Positions 17,757-27,139 of a stretch of DNA of 64,000 nt are shown here, in pieces. Each line of letters opens with the position of its first letter. Within the stretch, counting starts at the first letter, position 1. This DNA is from Escherichia marmotae (GTDB lineage: Bacteria > Pseudomonadota > Gammaproteobacteria > Enterobacterales > Enterobacteriaceae). Location: assembly GCF_002900365.1 (NCBI RefSeq), contig NZ_CP025979.1, forward strand, positions 186,001-250,000, given 5' to 3'. Under the pieces are notes generated by a model. It searched no databases. It saw only the letters and a list, made by a program, of their open reading frames with translations, and was not told the DNA's origin. Both the position numbers and the translations under genes were made by a program.

Positions 17757-19313
17757 TTACCACTGCGGCGTATGCGGTTTCTCCAACCAGCGGATAAAAT
17801 CATCCAACGGCAGAGGGCGACTAATCCAGTAACCTTGCAGGAAATTAACACCACGTTCGCGTAACCAGCGTGCCTGTTCCGGCGTTTCAACCCCTTCAGC
17901 AACTGTCAGCATATTGAGACGCTTCGCCAGCGTCAGCACCGCGTCAAGCACTGGTGAGGTGACCGTTTCCGTACCTATGGCATTGATGAAACCGCGGTCA
18001 ATTTTCAGGTAATCGAGCGTGAAACGTTCCAAATAGATAAGCGCGCTGTGTCCGGTGCCGAAGTCATCAATGGCAATTTCCACGCCGACAGAATGCAGCC
18101 ATGCGAAGAGTTGTGACGCTTCATGTTCTTTCAGCATATCGCGCTCGGTAATTTCCAGCACAATCTGGAAATGGTGAGCGGGCAGGGAGGCAAGCAGTCG
18201 ATGTATATCGGCTTTAAAGCTCTCGTTGTGCAAATGGTCCGGCGCAATGTTAATACCAAACTTTACGCCCACCGGCAGTACGTTGTGTAATTCTGCCGCG
18301 TCACGAGCAATCAGCTCAAACAGGTGCTGGGTCAGTGGCACAATCATCTTTTGCGATTCGGCATAATGAATGAAGGCATCCGGGGGGATTTCACCCACTA
18401 CCGGATGACGCCAGCGCAGTAACACTTCCAGACCCGTTACCCGCAGTGTTTGTGCATCAACCACCGGTTGATACACCACGTAAAACTGCTCACGCTTGAT
18501 GGCCATCATAATCTCTCTGCCAGGGCGCATACGCACGCTCATCAGGTAATAGCAGAGCAGGCCAACGACAGTTCCACTCATTCCACCCAGTAAAAACGCG
18601 TACCACACATCACTCCATGTCCAGTCGTTAGCATAAAGTCGAACAGTCAGCGGAATGCCTGCGATTTTGGTTTCACGTACCGGCGTGCCGGTTAACTCGC
18701 GGACGTTCATCAAATGCGGCGTAAAGGTCGATATCGCAGTATTACCAATAATGAGTGCGATACCATCGAAATCTTGCTGGTGAGAGCTATAGAGAAGATA
18801 CGGCGTCAGGTTCAGGTTCAATGCTGCAAAAACGCCGCTATTTTTTAATAAAGGATTGCGATACCAGATGACGATCGTGGGTTTGTTGGGCACCATCGGT
18901 GTGCCAGGCAACATTGCCATATCAATATTTTTACTAATGTCGAGCGCCGGAATCAGTTCATTGAGCGGAATGTCCATCTCACCAGTCGCAGAAGAACAGA
19001 AACTCTTTTTATCCTTTACCAGCACAAACGTTCGTACATTCATACTGAATGCCGCACGTGCAGTCAGTTCAGGGTTGGCTTGCTGACAGGTATCTAAGGT
19101 GAGTGGCTGGAGGTGATCAGTAGTGGACTTCAGCTCGGTGAAATAGGTGTCGAGATATTTTTGTACGTCGGTAATCAAGGTGTCATATTTGACTTCATGT
19201 TTATGCCAGGCCACTAAAAACTGAAGGCAACTGACAAGTATCGCGATCATCACGCCCGCAATAATGCAGGTAAGTAGGATCTTACGTCCGGAAGAGGGAG
19301 CGCGTATGAACAT
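17757..19313 (-). CDS. pdeN: PdeN (Rtn), c-di-GMP phosphodiesterase
   Basis: The 518-residue membrane protein has an N-terminal helix, a CSS-motif periplasmic sensor domain (about residues 40-230, cysteines near 75 and 107), a second helix, and a C-terminal EAL domain. The EAL signature is EVLLRW, as usual for this protein. Catalytic-site sequences EITERD, IDDFGTGHSALIYL and AEGVET are present, so hydrolysis of cyclic di-GMP is expected. It is the family's usual length. It lies upstream of yejA on the same strand with a gap of about 80 bases and may be transcribed separately. Confidence 0.95.
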   Translation of the reverse strand: MFIRAPSSGRKILLTCIIAGVMIAILVSCLQFLVAWHKHEVKYDTLITDVQKYLDTYFTELKSTTDHLQPLTLDTCQQANPELTARAAFSMNVRTFVLVKDKKSFCSSATGEMDIPLNELIPALDISKNIDMAMLPGTPMVPNKPTIVIWYRNPLLKNSGVFAALNLNLTPYLLYSSHQQDFDGIALIIGNTAISTFTPHLMNVRELTGTPVRETKIAGIPLTVRLYANDWTWSDVWYAFLLGGMSGTVVGLLCYYLMSVRMRPGREIMMAIKREQFYVVYQPVVDAQTLRVTGLEVLLRWRHPVVGEIPPDAFIHYAESQKMIVPLTQHLFELIARDAAELHNVLPVGVKFGINIAPDHLHNESFKADIHRLLASLPAHHFQIVLEITERDMLKEHEASQLFAWLHSVGVEIAIDDFGTGHSALIYLERFTLDYLKIDRGFINAIGTETVTSPVLDAVLTLAKRLNMLTVAEGVETPEQARWLRERGVNFLQGYWISRPLPLDDFIRWLEKPHTPQW

Positions 19314-19422
19314 AGTTCCGTTAATATTCCTGAGATTACGATAACGCTGAAGTAGAAGAGAATGACGGGACTATAGCCTGGATCAAGGCATGGAAACATC
19401 ATTTTCTATAATGGATGAAAAT

Positions 19423-19448
19423 AAAAAAGCACTGCTTAAGCAGTGCCT
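19423..19448 (-). terminator. Terminator of mepS
   Basis: On the minus strand a GGCACTGC / GCAGTGCC-type stem with a short loop is followed by six T. It lies 48 bases past the mepS stop. Confidence 0.85.
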
Positions 19449-19495
19449 TCAGTTAACTCGTCAGGATAGCCAAGGGATTGCATCCAAACGGTTTA

Positions 19496-20062
19496 TTAGC
19501 TGCGACTAAGAACCCGACGTGCTTCGTTGTAACGCTTTTTCCAGTACGGCTCATTCATGCTGGAAATAATAACACCACTGCTGGTGGAAGCATGAACGAA
19601 CTGATTATTGCCGATATAAATACCGACATGGCGTCCCGTTGAACCGGCACGGAACAGAACTAAGTCACCTGTACGCAAATTACTGCGGGAAACTGACTTG
19701 CCCATTTCCTGTTGTTCATAAGTTGAACGAGGGAGTTCTAAGCCAAATTGTTCGCGGAATGTACGCTGTACGAAACCAGAACAATCGATACCTTTTTTGG
19801 TGCTGCCGCCCAGACGATAACGCACGCCTTTCCAGTCAGCATACTGATCCATAATTCGCGATTTTACGTCGACATTACGAACCAGGTTTTCAAATTCATC
19901 CTGAGAAGCTTGCAGTGATGATGTTTCACTACCCACTGCACGTGTCTCAGGATGCATATTCTTTGCGGTGTTGTTTGCACTACATGCAGAAAGCAGAACC
20001 GCTACTGCAATCGCGGGAATGCCGCGCAAGATATATCTCAAAATCGGTTGAGATTTGACCAT
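19496..20062 (-). CDS. mepS: MepS (Spr), murein DD-endopeptidase lipoprotein
   Basis: MepS cleaves D-Ala-mDAP crosslinks in peptidoglycan so that new strands can be inserted; it is degraded by Prc with NlpI. The 188-residue precursor has a lipoprotein signal ending at LLSAC, with the lipidated cysteine at 27. It has an NlpC/P60 domain with catalytic Cys94 (GIDCSGF), His145 (RHVGIYIG) and His157 (FVHAST). All three catalytic residues are intact. A strong terminator follows, and the gene appears monocistronic. Confidence 0.97.
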
Positions 20063-20483
20063 GTTGTTTGTTTTCCCTTGAAGTCCTTAACGACAAATAT
20101 CGTTATAAAAAAATGCCAAGCGAGACGAGACTAATTACCTGGGCATGTTGAAACAATTCCCTAAGGCCAAATCTGTGGACTAACGCACAAAATTATATGC
20201 TGTGAGGATAATTTACCGCCGAGGCAAAACGAGTTCGAGATTACCCGATTGGCGTGGTCTTGGCGAGGGGTTTTACATGATTTTTTATAAGAAAAAGTGA
20301 TACAGAAAGTTAATAACTGGGATTGGTCAATTAAAGAACGATTGAGCAAAAAGCATGCAATCCATTCATTTAGTTAGAGAATGACTATTTTACTCGATGA
20401 ACGAAAGCAACGCAGTGCATCATCAGGATTATCCGGTCTATGAAAATAAACCTGATGATGTTAATTACTGTGAGTTATTTGTT
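20063..20483. other. mepS-lpxT intergenic region
   Basis: About 420 bases upstream of mepS and downstream of lpxT, both on the minus strand. It contains a 10-base perfect inverted repeat, CATCATCAGG (20418-20427) with CCTGATGATG (20451-20460), just past lpxT, possibly an lpxT terminator but without a T run. The rest should carry the mepS promoter and a long leader. I see no RNA gene I recognise and no supported small ORF. Confidence 0.5.
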
Positions 20484-21188
20484 TTAGGAATGTTTTCTTT
20501 TTCCTGGCAATGATTTGTCAAAGAAGGTGATTAATCGATCACTTAATGGCGTCATCAACCACCAGGGCAAACCAATCAATATCACAGTCAGGGAACCGAC
20601 AATGATATCGGTAAAACAGTGTGCGCCAATCATCACTCTGGGAAATGCAAATACCACAAAAATAATAAGGGCGATGACGCCTGCGACTTTTCCGAAATAA
20701 CGCCACATGAATGCAGAAAAAATAAGCAACATCATGCCATGATCGCCAGGAAAACTATCTCGCGAGGCATCTTTTGTTGGCACAGATAACAGTTCGCTGA
20801 CGCGGTTAATATTCGCAAATGTTAATGTCGGGCTGGCTCGCTTTACCGGAATTAATGCCTGGCCCAACTGGTTTAATACCACTGCGGTTAACAGCATGAC
20901 GAGACCGATAATCATGATATGGCGTCTGCCGGAGGCGCTTTCTTTCAGCCAGAAACTCAGCATCAGCAGTCCCATTGCCAGCAGTGAACAGCCGTCAAAA
21001 GCGCGATTATTGGTCAATGCGACCAGCCATAAAAAAGCCTTGCTTTCGACCAGTTTCTGATTAAAAAAATAGAAAATATCCGCGTCAATCGGCAACCAGA
21101 ATCCATGATTGACGGGAATGTACCAGGAAAGAAACAGCGCGAGGCCGACAACGTTTAACAACGCTATTTGCGGCAAATTTTTAATCAT
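20484..21188 (-). CDS. lpxT: LpxT (YeiU), lipid A 1-diphosphate synthase
   Basis: LpxT is an inner-membrane PAP2-superfamily enzyme that moves phosphate from undecaprenyl pyrophosphate to lipid A. The protein has about six membrane helices and the PAP2 motifs: VKRASPT (about residues 110-120), the FPGDH motif (SRDSFPGDHGMM), and RVMIGAHCFTDIIVG, with the catalytic histidine. From the ATG at 21186-21188 (MIKNLPQI) it has 234 residues, three fewer than K-12, because the end reads KRKHS then stop. The residue after the motif-3 histidine is Cys where I recall Trp. Both changes are outside the catalytic residues. Confidence 0.92.
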   Translation of the reverse strand: MIKNLPQIALLNVVGLALFLSWYIPVNHGFWLPIDADIFYFFNQKLVESKAFLWLVALTNNRAFDGCSLLAMGLLMLSFWLKESASGRRHIMIIGLVMLLTAVVLNQLGQALIPVKRASPTLTFANINRVSELLSVPTKDASRDSFPGDHGMMLLIFSAFMWRYFGKVAGVIALIIFVVFAFPRVMIGAHCFTDIIVGSLTVILIGLPWWLMTPLSDRLITFFDKSLPGKRKHS

Positions 21189-21226
21189 ATTTTCTCTAAT
21201 CATCTTACTGAAAAACGCAAGCAACC

Positions 21227-22213
21227 TTACGCGTTGGTCACTAAACGAAGCTTCAACAGCGCGCTCTGTAAGGCATTCCAGTCAGTTTCGCTGCTGGAAA
21301 TCAGCTCAACGCGACTGTCCGGTGGTGCCACGTTTTGCGTTTCAATGTGCAAGTCATCGCCCTGACGGTTGATTCGCACCAGTCCTTCAGGAATACGCAT
21401 CACGCCTTTCACGCGTTCCACTGGTGCAAGCCGCGCCCATTCCAGAATGCCAACGGTGTCGAACACCGTATCAGCATCGAATATCCAACCGCAGGCCTGA
21501 TGCCCTTGTCCGCTGTTGAGACTGCGACGCCAGCGTTGATGCTCTGGCAGGCTTAACGCGGCTAACCCTTTTTTCACGGTGTGCTGATGTGAATGGGCGG
21601 CGCTGGCGGGTAATTTGATTAAATTGCGACGGGGTAAATCCAGAAGATGACCATCAATTTGCCCATGTTCGCTGTGAATTAATTGCCGATCGCCACCATT
21701 TTGTTGCCACCAGCGTTGCAACGCTTGCTCGCTTTCGGACGTCGCTCGGTCGGATTTATTGGCGACAATAATGTCTGCGGCAGCCAACTGGTCACGGAAA
21801 TTTTCATTATTGACGCTTTTTTCATCCAGCAGCAGGCGAGGATCGAGAATACATAACGTGGCGCGCAGATCGATCCACGGTTCATAAACCGGAGCGGTTA
21901 ACAGATCGAGGATCTGTTTTGGATGGCCCAGCCCTGTAGGCTCTATCAGCAAGCGGTCTGGTTTTCCCTGGCGCAGTAAGGTATTCAGCCCCACCTGCAT
22001 CGGTAAGCCATTAACGCAGCACATGCAGCCGCCGGGGATCTCTTTTAGTAATGCACCGCTGTCAGCGAGCAAAGCACCATCTATCCCGACTTCACCAAAT
22101 TCATTAACCAGCACCGCCCATTTTTCTTGCGGATCTTTGTGGGCTAATAGATGAAGAATTGACGTCGTTTTCCCGCTGCCGAGAAAACCGGTGATGAGGT
22201 TGGTCCTGGTCAC
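21227..22213 (-). CDS. yeiR: YeiR, zinc-binding G3E GTPase
   Basis: YeiR is a G3E-family P-loop GTPase (COG0523 type) with a role in zinc homeostasis. The 328-residue protein shows Walker A GFLGSGKT (about residues 9-16), the metal-binding CxCC motif in GGCMCCVNGLP (about 61-71), IEPTGLGHP, and NKSD for guanine specificity (about 156-159). A His-rich patch, HSHQHTVKK, lies near residue 205. The C-terminal CobW domain follows. The start is GTG at 22211-22213. It sits close upstream of lpxT (38 bases) on the same strand, so they may share a transcript. Confidence 0.94.
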   Translation of the reverse strand: MTRTNLITGFLGSGKTTSILHLLAHKDPQEKWAVLVNEFGEVGIDGALLADSGALLKEIPGGCMCCVNGLPMQVGLNTLLRQGKPDRLLIEPTGLGHPKQILDLLTAPVYEPWIDLRATLCILDPRLLLDEKSVNNENFRDQLAAADIIVANKSDRATSESEQALQRWWQQNGGDRQLIHSEHGQIDGHLLDLPRRNLIKLPASAAHSHQHTVKKGLAALSLPEHQRWRRSLNSGQGHQACGWIFDADTVFDTVGILEWARLAPVERVKGVMRIPEGLVRINRQGDDLHIETQNVAPPDSRVELISSSETDWNALQSALLKLRLVTNA

Positions 22214-22326
22214 AACGGCTCCGCAATAATCAGATTAGTTAACTGTGCGTTAATCCTGGCTAAAAAAGCTGGAAAAGAGAAGGAGCGGACGAAGCATGCC
22301 TCCGTCCACCTTAACCGCAGAAATCG

Positions 22327-23793
22327 TTAAATTTTGAGGGTATTTAACAGTGCCTGATGCGCTCCAAACTGCGCTATTTGTTGCCAGGCATTTTTGATTG
22401 TCTGCACAAAATGCGGGTTATTGGGCAGGTCATCACCGAAAACTTCACGCAGAGAAAGCAGGGCGCTAACGCGTTGTTCACTGCTACTTTCCGCAACCAG
22501 ATCGCGAATTTTATCGCTGAGCGGATCGCGAACATCAATGGCATTTCCGGCATCATCAACGCCGCTCACATAGCGCATCCAGCCTGCGACTCCTAACGCC
22601 AGTAACGGCCAGTTTGTTTCGCGCGCCAGATGAATGCGAATGCTCGCCAGCATGCGTTGCGGTAATTTCTGACTGCCATCCATCGCGATTTGCCAGGTTT
22701 TATGTTTCAGTGCGGGATTGGCAAAACGTTCAATTAACTTATCCGCATATTGCGTCAAATCGACATTTTTAATCCGTAGCGTCGGCGCTTGCTCATCCAG
22801 CATTAACGTTCTGGCGGCATGGCGAAATGCGCGGTCATGCATGCAATCACTGATATGGGCAAACCCTGCGAGATAACCCAGATAAGCGAGAAAAGAGTGG
22901 CTGCCATTAAGCATGCGCAGTTTCATCTCCTCCCAGGGCAAAACATCATCCACCAGTTGTACACCTGCGACTTCCCAGGCTGGACGTCCTGCAACGAAGT
23001 GATCTTCCACTACCCACTGGATAAACGGTTCGCAGCTAATCGCACAGGGATCATTCACGGCCAGATGCTGGCTAATTTCCGCCAGCGATTCGTCGGTTGC
23101 TGCCGGAACAATGCGATCAACCATCGTTCCCGGAAAGCTGACGTGTTCTTTTATCCATTCGGTGAGTTCTGGTGAGCGTTTTTCTGCCATTCCCAACACC
23201 GCATTTTTCACCACATGGCCATTGTCGGGAATATTGTCGCAGGAGAGCACGGTAAATGGCGCAAGGCCGCGTTCACGGCGGCGTTTCAGTGCTTCGACAA
23301 GAATGCCTGGTGCGGAATGAGGTTCTTCCGGCGTTTGTAGATCGTGAATAATGCGCGAATTGCTGGTGTCGAGCGTGCCGGTGGCCGGGTCGATGCAATA
23401 CCCCTTTTCGGTAATCGTCAGGGAAACTATCGCCACCTGCGGTTCGCAAAATTTCTCAATAATCGCTGCTAATGAATCCAGTTTTGCATTCAGGCATTCG
23501 TGAACGGCACCGACAATAATCGCCTGATTGCCGTCTGCACCTTTCTCTAACACAGTGTATAAATGGTCTTGTGCGCGAAGCTGGCTCATCAATTGCTCAC
23601 CGCTGAACAGGCTGATTTCACAAATTCCCCAGTCGCCACCCTGCGCATTCAGCACACGATCGGTTAATAATGCCTGATGTGCGCGGTGAAAGGCTCCAAA
23701 GCCAAAATGAACGATACGGGATTTCAATTGCTGGCGATCGTAGCATGGAGTGTGTACGTGATGGGGGAGCGTAACGGAGGCAATAGTATTCAT
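22327..23793 (-). CDS. yeiQ: YeiQ, mannitol dehydrogenase-family oxidoreductase
   Basis: The 488-residue protein belongs to the long-chain mannitol dehydrogenase family (fructuronate reductase UxuB-like). The N-terminal Rossmann region reads IVHFGFGAFHRAHQALLTD, and the C-terminal domain has the KLRMLNGSHSFLAYLGYLAGF active-site segment with the conserved Lys and Asn. The true substrate is not established. I used the ATG at 23791-23793 (MNTIASV); three extra upstream residues are possible. It is followed by yeiR after about 110 bases. Confidence 0.92.
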   Translation of the reverse strand: MNTIASVTLPHHVHTPCYDRQQLKSRIVHFGFGAFHRAHQALLTDRVLNAQGGDWGICEISLFSGEQLMSQLRAQDHLYTVLEKGADGNQAIIVGAVHECLNAKLDSLAAIIEKFCEPQVAIVSLTITEKGYCIDPATGTLDTSNSRIIHDLQTPEEPHSAPGILVEALKRRRERGLAPFTVLSCDNIPDNGHVVKNAVLGMAEKRSPELTEWIKEHVSFPGTMVDRIVPAATDESLAEISQHLAVNDPCAISCEPFIQWVVEDHFVAGRPAWEVAGVQLVDDVLPWEEMKLRMLNGSHSFLAYLGYLAGFAHISDCMHDRAFRHAARTLMLDEQAPTLRIKNVDLTQYADKLIERFANPALKHKTWQIAMDGSQKLPQRMLASIRIHLARETNWPLLALGVAGWMRYVSGVDDAGNAIDVRDPLSDKIRDLVAESSSEQRVSALLSLREVFGDDLPNNPHFVQTIKNAWQQIAQFGAHQALLNTLKI

Positions 23794-23979
23794 AGAGGTC
23801 ACGTCTCAGTAACGATTAATTAACAATGGCAGTGTAAAGTTATATGACAGCAATTGAAATTGGTCTGGATTGTTAATGCAATGAAGTGTGAGGGCGATCA
23901 ATCAACGAGTAAATTTTACGGGCGGAAGGCGTTCAGTAAGCACAAAATAGCAGATTGGTATAATAAATTAAAAAAGGGA

Positions 23980-23991
23980 CAGCCTGAGCAG
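23980..23991. repeat. Target site duplication, left copy
   Basis: CAGCCTGAGCAG flanks the outer end of the IS4 remnant and is repeated exactly at 29131-29142. Twelve bases fits the 11-13 base duplications known for IS4. Confidence 0.92.
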
Positions 23992-24056
23992 TAATGCCAG
24001 TCAGTTAAGCAACTGACTGGCTCTTTTTCGGGGCTGTGGGGTATTTCCAGGGCCTC
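23992..24056 (-). mobile_element. IS4 remnant (terminal 65 bases)
   Basis: The 65 bases are the same end of IS4 found at 27705-27769, with one difference (T for G in the run after GGGGCTGTGGGG). The remnant stops abruptly at GGCCTC, where an IS256-family element begins. It is in direct orientation relative to the complete IS4. Confidence 0.93.
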
Positions 24057-25370
24057 GAGCCTGTCCATCATTCTGTGTAAATGCCTTTCTCAGAAGTGAC
24101 CGTCAAGGCGGTCACCGAATTCGATAATAAAGCGACTCATGGCTATCCGCCAGTCCTGAAGTGGCATCGTCCATTTCTGTGAGGCTGACTGGATAGCCAG
24201 CCACACCACTTTTTTCACCGATTCATCTGTCGGGAACACTTTCCGTTTCTTTATCGCATGTCTGATGACGCTATTCAGCGATTCGATTGCGTTAGTGGTG
24301 TAGATAACCTTGCGGATCGCCTCCGGGTACACGAAGAAGGTGGCAATATTCGGCCAGTTTGCCCGCCAGTTGCGACTTATCTGCGGGTACCGTGCATCCC
24401 ATTCCTTCCCGAACGCATCCAGCGCCTGCAACGCGCCTTCTTCCGTGGCTGCGCGGTAAACCTGTTTCAGATCACGGGTTACCGCTTTATAGTCTTTCCA
24501 CGCCACGAACCGCAGGCTGTTGCGTACCATGTGTACTATGCACAACTGGATCTGCGTCTCCGGGTAGACGGCATTAATCGCTTCCGGGAAGCCTTTCAGG
24601 CCGTCCACGCAGGCGATAAGGATATCGTTCAGGCCGCGATTTTTCAGTTCCGTCAGTACATTCAGCCAGAACTTTGCACCTTCATTTTCGGCCAGCCACA
24701 TACCCAGCAGCTCTTTCTGACCATCAAGGTTAATACCCAGAGCCAGGAACACCGCTTTGTTGATAACCCGGCTGTCCTGCCGTACTTTCAGGACAATACA
24801 GTCAAGATAAACAATGGGATAAATCGCATCCAGAGGACGGTTTTGCCATTCAACAACCAGGTCGATTACGGCATCGGTGACTTTCGATATCAGCGCCGGA
24901 GAGACGTCTGCATCGTACATTTCTTTGAAGACTGAGGTAATTTCGCGGGTAGTCATCCCTCTGGCATACAGCGCCAGGATCTGGTTGTCCATGCCGGTAA
25001 TGCGGGTCTGATTTTTCTTCACCAGTTGTGGTTCGAAGGAACCATCACGATCACGTGGAGTACGTAATTCCATCGGCCCGTCGGTAGTGGTGACGGTTTT
25101 CGTGGAATAGCCATTACGGGAGTTGGTTCCCGATTTGGGCTGATTTTTTTCATGTCCCAGATGGTGAGTCAGTTCAGCGTTGAGAGCAGCCTCAACACTG
25201 ATTTTCTTGAGCAGGCGATCGAACTGACTGAGATCTTCAGGGGTTTTGAGATTTTTGGCCAGTTCGTTAGCCAGAGCCTGCAATTGTTTGTCGTCCATAA
25301 TTTAACCTTCATTTGATGTTGAATTGAACATATCAAAATCAGGCAATTACACAAATCTATGTACAGGCTC
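24057..25370 (-). mobile_element. IS256-family insertion sequence (1314 bases)
   Basis: The ends are imperfect inverted repeats: GAGCCTGTCCATCATTCTGTG on the left and, read inward on the other strand, GAGCCTGTACATAGATTTGTG. The length is typical of IS256-family elements. The flanks AGGGCCTC (left, inside IS4) and ACTGGCAT (right) do not match, so the usual 8-9 base target duplication is missing. This points to an adjacent deletion or recombination that removed the rest of the left IS4 and the sequence next to it. It resembles the IS1414/ISEc39 type of E. coli; the exact name needs a database comparison. Confidence 0.9.
24090..25298 (-). CDS. IS256-family (mutator-type) transposase
   Basis: This 402-residue DDE transposase has the mutator-family domains in order: an N-terminal DNA-binding region (GTNSRNGYSTKTVTT...), then the catalytic domain with PIVYLDCIVLKVR (first Asp), DILIACVDGLKGFPEAI (second Asp), the C(2)H region CIVHMVRNSLRFV, and TTNAIESLNSVIR (catalytic Glu). 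No stop or frameshift interrupts it, so the element may still be active. It starts at 25298, about 70 bases inside the right end. Confidence 0.95.
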   Translation of the reverse strand: MDDKQLQALANELAKNLKTPEDLSQFDRLLKKISVEAALNAELTHHLGHEKNQPKSGTNSRNGYSTKTVTTTDGPMELRTPRDRDGSFEPQLVKKNQTRITGMDNQILALYARGMTTREITSVFKEMYDADVSPALISKVTDAVIDLVVEWQNRPLDAIYPIVYLDCIVLKVRQDSRVINKAVFLALGINLDGQKELLGMWLAENEGAKFWLNVLTELKNRGLNDILIACVDGLKGFPEAINAVYPETQIQLCIVHMVRNSLRFVAWKDYKAVTRDLKQVYRAATEEGALQALDAFGKEWDARYPQISRNWRANWPNIATFFVYPEAIRKVIYTTNAIESLNSVIRHAIKKRKVFPTDESVKKVVWLAIQSASQKWTMPLQDWRIAMSRFIIEFGDRLDGHF

Positions 25371-25455
25371 ACTGGCATTAGAGCATAAGCTCCCTTTATT
25401 ATTGTCAGCAAAGTGTGTTTCGTTCATGCCTGAAAAATCAATATATTGCAGTGGC

Positions 25456-25491
25456 GTAGGCCTGATAAGACCCGCCAGCGCCGCATCAGGC
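25456..25491. repeat. REP element downstream of yjgR
   Basis: GTAGGCCTGATAAGACCCG...CGCCGCATCAGGC forms the typical palindromic REP. It came in with the yjgR segment. Confidence 0.75.
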
Positions 25492-25511
25492 GAAGATAAA
25501 TCGCACCTGAC

Positions 25512-27014
25512 TTACCTTCTTCTTCCCCCCAGCAAACTCCCCAGCACCCCGCGTATAATCTGGTTCGTCACCTGACGGGCGGCGCTTTTCGCCATAGTCT
25601 GTACCACGCCATCTTTCTTCCCGCCGCGCGGTCCGGTAGTGCCAAACAAAATATCCTTCAACCCACCCAGAATACCGTCATCTTCACTTATCTCTTTCCC
25701 TTTGGCAGGAGGGTTATTTTGCTGTTCGGTACTGGCCTGCACACCTTTTTGCAGCATCTCATAGGCGGATTCCCGGTCTACGTCATCTTCATACTTGCCA
25801 TACACCGGAGAGTGATTAATCAGGCCGTTACGCTCATCTTCCGTTACCGGCCCCATCCGTGAACAAGGCGCGATCACCATCGCACGCTCTACCACAGAAG
25901 GACTTCCTTTCGCATCCAGAAAAGAGATCAACGCTTCGCCGGTTCCTAGTTCCTGAATCGCCTTTTCCGTATCAAATGCCGGATTGGGACGCATGGTTTG
26001 CGCCGCCGTCTTCACCGCTTTCTGGTCTTTCGGCGTGAAGGCGCGCAGAGCGTGCTGAACGCGATTTCCCAACTGCCCAAGCACGTTGTCAGGGATATCA
26101 GACGGGTTTTGCGAAACAAACCAGACGCCCACACCTTTCGAGCGGATAAGTCTTATTACCTGTTCAATCTTATCCAGCAACACCTGCGGTGCATCGTTGA
26201 ACAGCAGATGCGCTTCGTCGAAGAAAAATACCAGTTTCGGTTTATCCAAATCGCCTGCTTCTGGCAGTTGCTCATACAACTCAGAAAGCATCCACAGCAG
26301 GCTGGCGGCGTACAGTTTTGGCATCTGGTAGAGCTTTTCGGCGCTAAGAATATTGATAACACCTTTACCGTTGGCATCGGTACGCATCCAGTCTTTGATA
26401 TCCAGCATCGGCTCACCAAAGAAATGCGTCGCCCCTTGCTGTTCCAGCGTCAGTAATCCGCGCTGGATGGCGCCAACCGATGCGCTACTGATATTACCGT
26501 ACTGATTCTGGAATGATTTGGCGTTATCACCGATATATTGGGTAATCGCCCGGAGATCTTTAAAGTCGAGTAACAATAGTCCCTGATCGTCGGCAATACG
26601 GAAGATGATATTCAGCACGCCGGATTGCACGTCGTTGAGATTTAACAGCCGTGCAAGCAACAGCGGTCCCAGATCCGAGACCGTTGCCCGTACTGGATGA
26701 CCTTTCTCACCAAAAATATCCCACACAACTACTGGATTCGCATGTGGCTGCCAGTCGTTGACGCCGATATTTTTCAACCGAGCGAGCAGTTTTTCCGAGG
26801 TAGTACCTTCTGCCGCAACCCCGGTCAAATCACCTTTTACATCGGCCATAAATACCGGAACGCCGATTTCTGACAGAGATTCCGCCAGTTTTTGCAGCGT
26901 GACAGTTTTACCTGTCCCTGTTGCGCCAGTAATCAGTCCGTGACGGTTAGCCATAGCGGGTAGTAAAAACAGTTCTGTGTCCGGCGTGCGGGCAATTAAA
27001 CGCGGTTCGCTCAT
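25512..27014 (-). CDS. yjgR: YjgR, HerA-like P-loop ATPase (DUF853)
   Basis: YjgR is a 500-residue predicted ATPase of the HerA/DUF853 group with unknown cellular role. It shows Walker A GATGTGKTVTLQ (about residues 31-42) and Walker B KLVFFFDEAHLLF (about 260-272), SQNPSDIP, and a C-terminal tail with a Gly-rich, basic end. I chose the ATG at 27012-27014 (MSEPRLIAR) with AGGAAAT upstream; the longer in-frame reading to 27203 is antisense-like sequence over the dead ahr. In K-12 this gene lies next to lptG and the idn genes near leuX, not here. Confidence 0.94.
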   Translation of the reverse strand: MSEPRLIARTPDTELFLLPAMANRHGLITGATGTGKTVTLQKLAESLSEIGVPVFMADVKGDLTGVAAEGTTSEKLLARLKNIGVNDWQPHANPVVVWDIFGEKGHPVRATVSDLGPLLLARLLNLNDVQSGVLNIIFRIADDQGLLLLDFKDLRAITQYIGDNAKSFQNQYGNISSASVGAIQRGLLTLEQQGATHFFGEPMLDIKDWMRTDANGKGVINILSAEKLYQMPKLYAASLLWMLSELYEQLPEAGDLDKPKLVFFFDEAHLLFNDAPQVLLDKIEQVIRLIRSKGVGVWFVSQNPSDIPDNVLGQLGNRVQHALRAFTPKDQKAVKTAAQTMRPNPAFDTEKAIQELGTGEALISFLDAKGSPSVVERAMVIAPCSRMGPVTEDERNGLINHSPVYGKYEDDVDRESAYEMLQKGVQASTEQQNNPPAKGKEISEDDGILGGLKDILFGTTGPRGGKKDGVVQTMAKSAARQVTNQIIRGVLGSLLGGRRR

Positions 27015-27139
27015 GAGATTTCCTCCAGTTCCCTGCCTGGAGTATAGACACGGTTGAGCGCTTTTCACCACTAAATTCAGCCAATTGCGAGATATCTTAA
27101 AGGCCGGTAGAAGTGACCCGGCAGAGCGATCAGAGGTCG

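Noticed and set aside
24258..24935. A 225-residue open frame antisense to the IS256 transposase.
   Set aside because: It mirrors the transposase codons, and no start signal is visible. Long antisense frames are usual in such IS elements.
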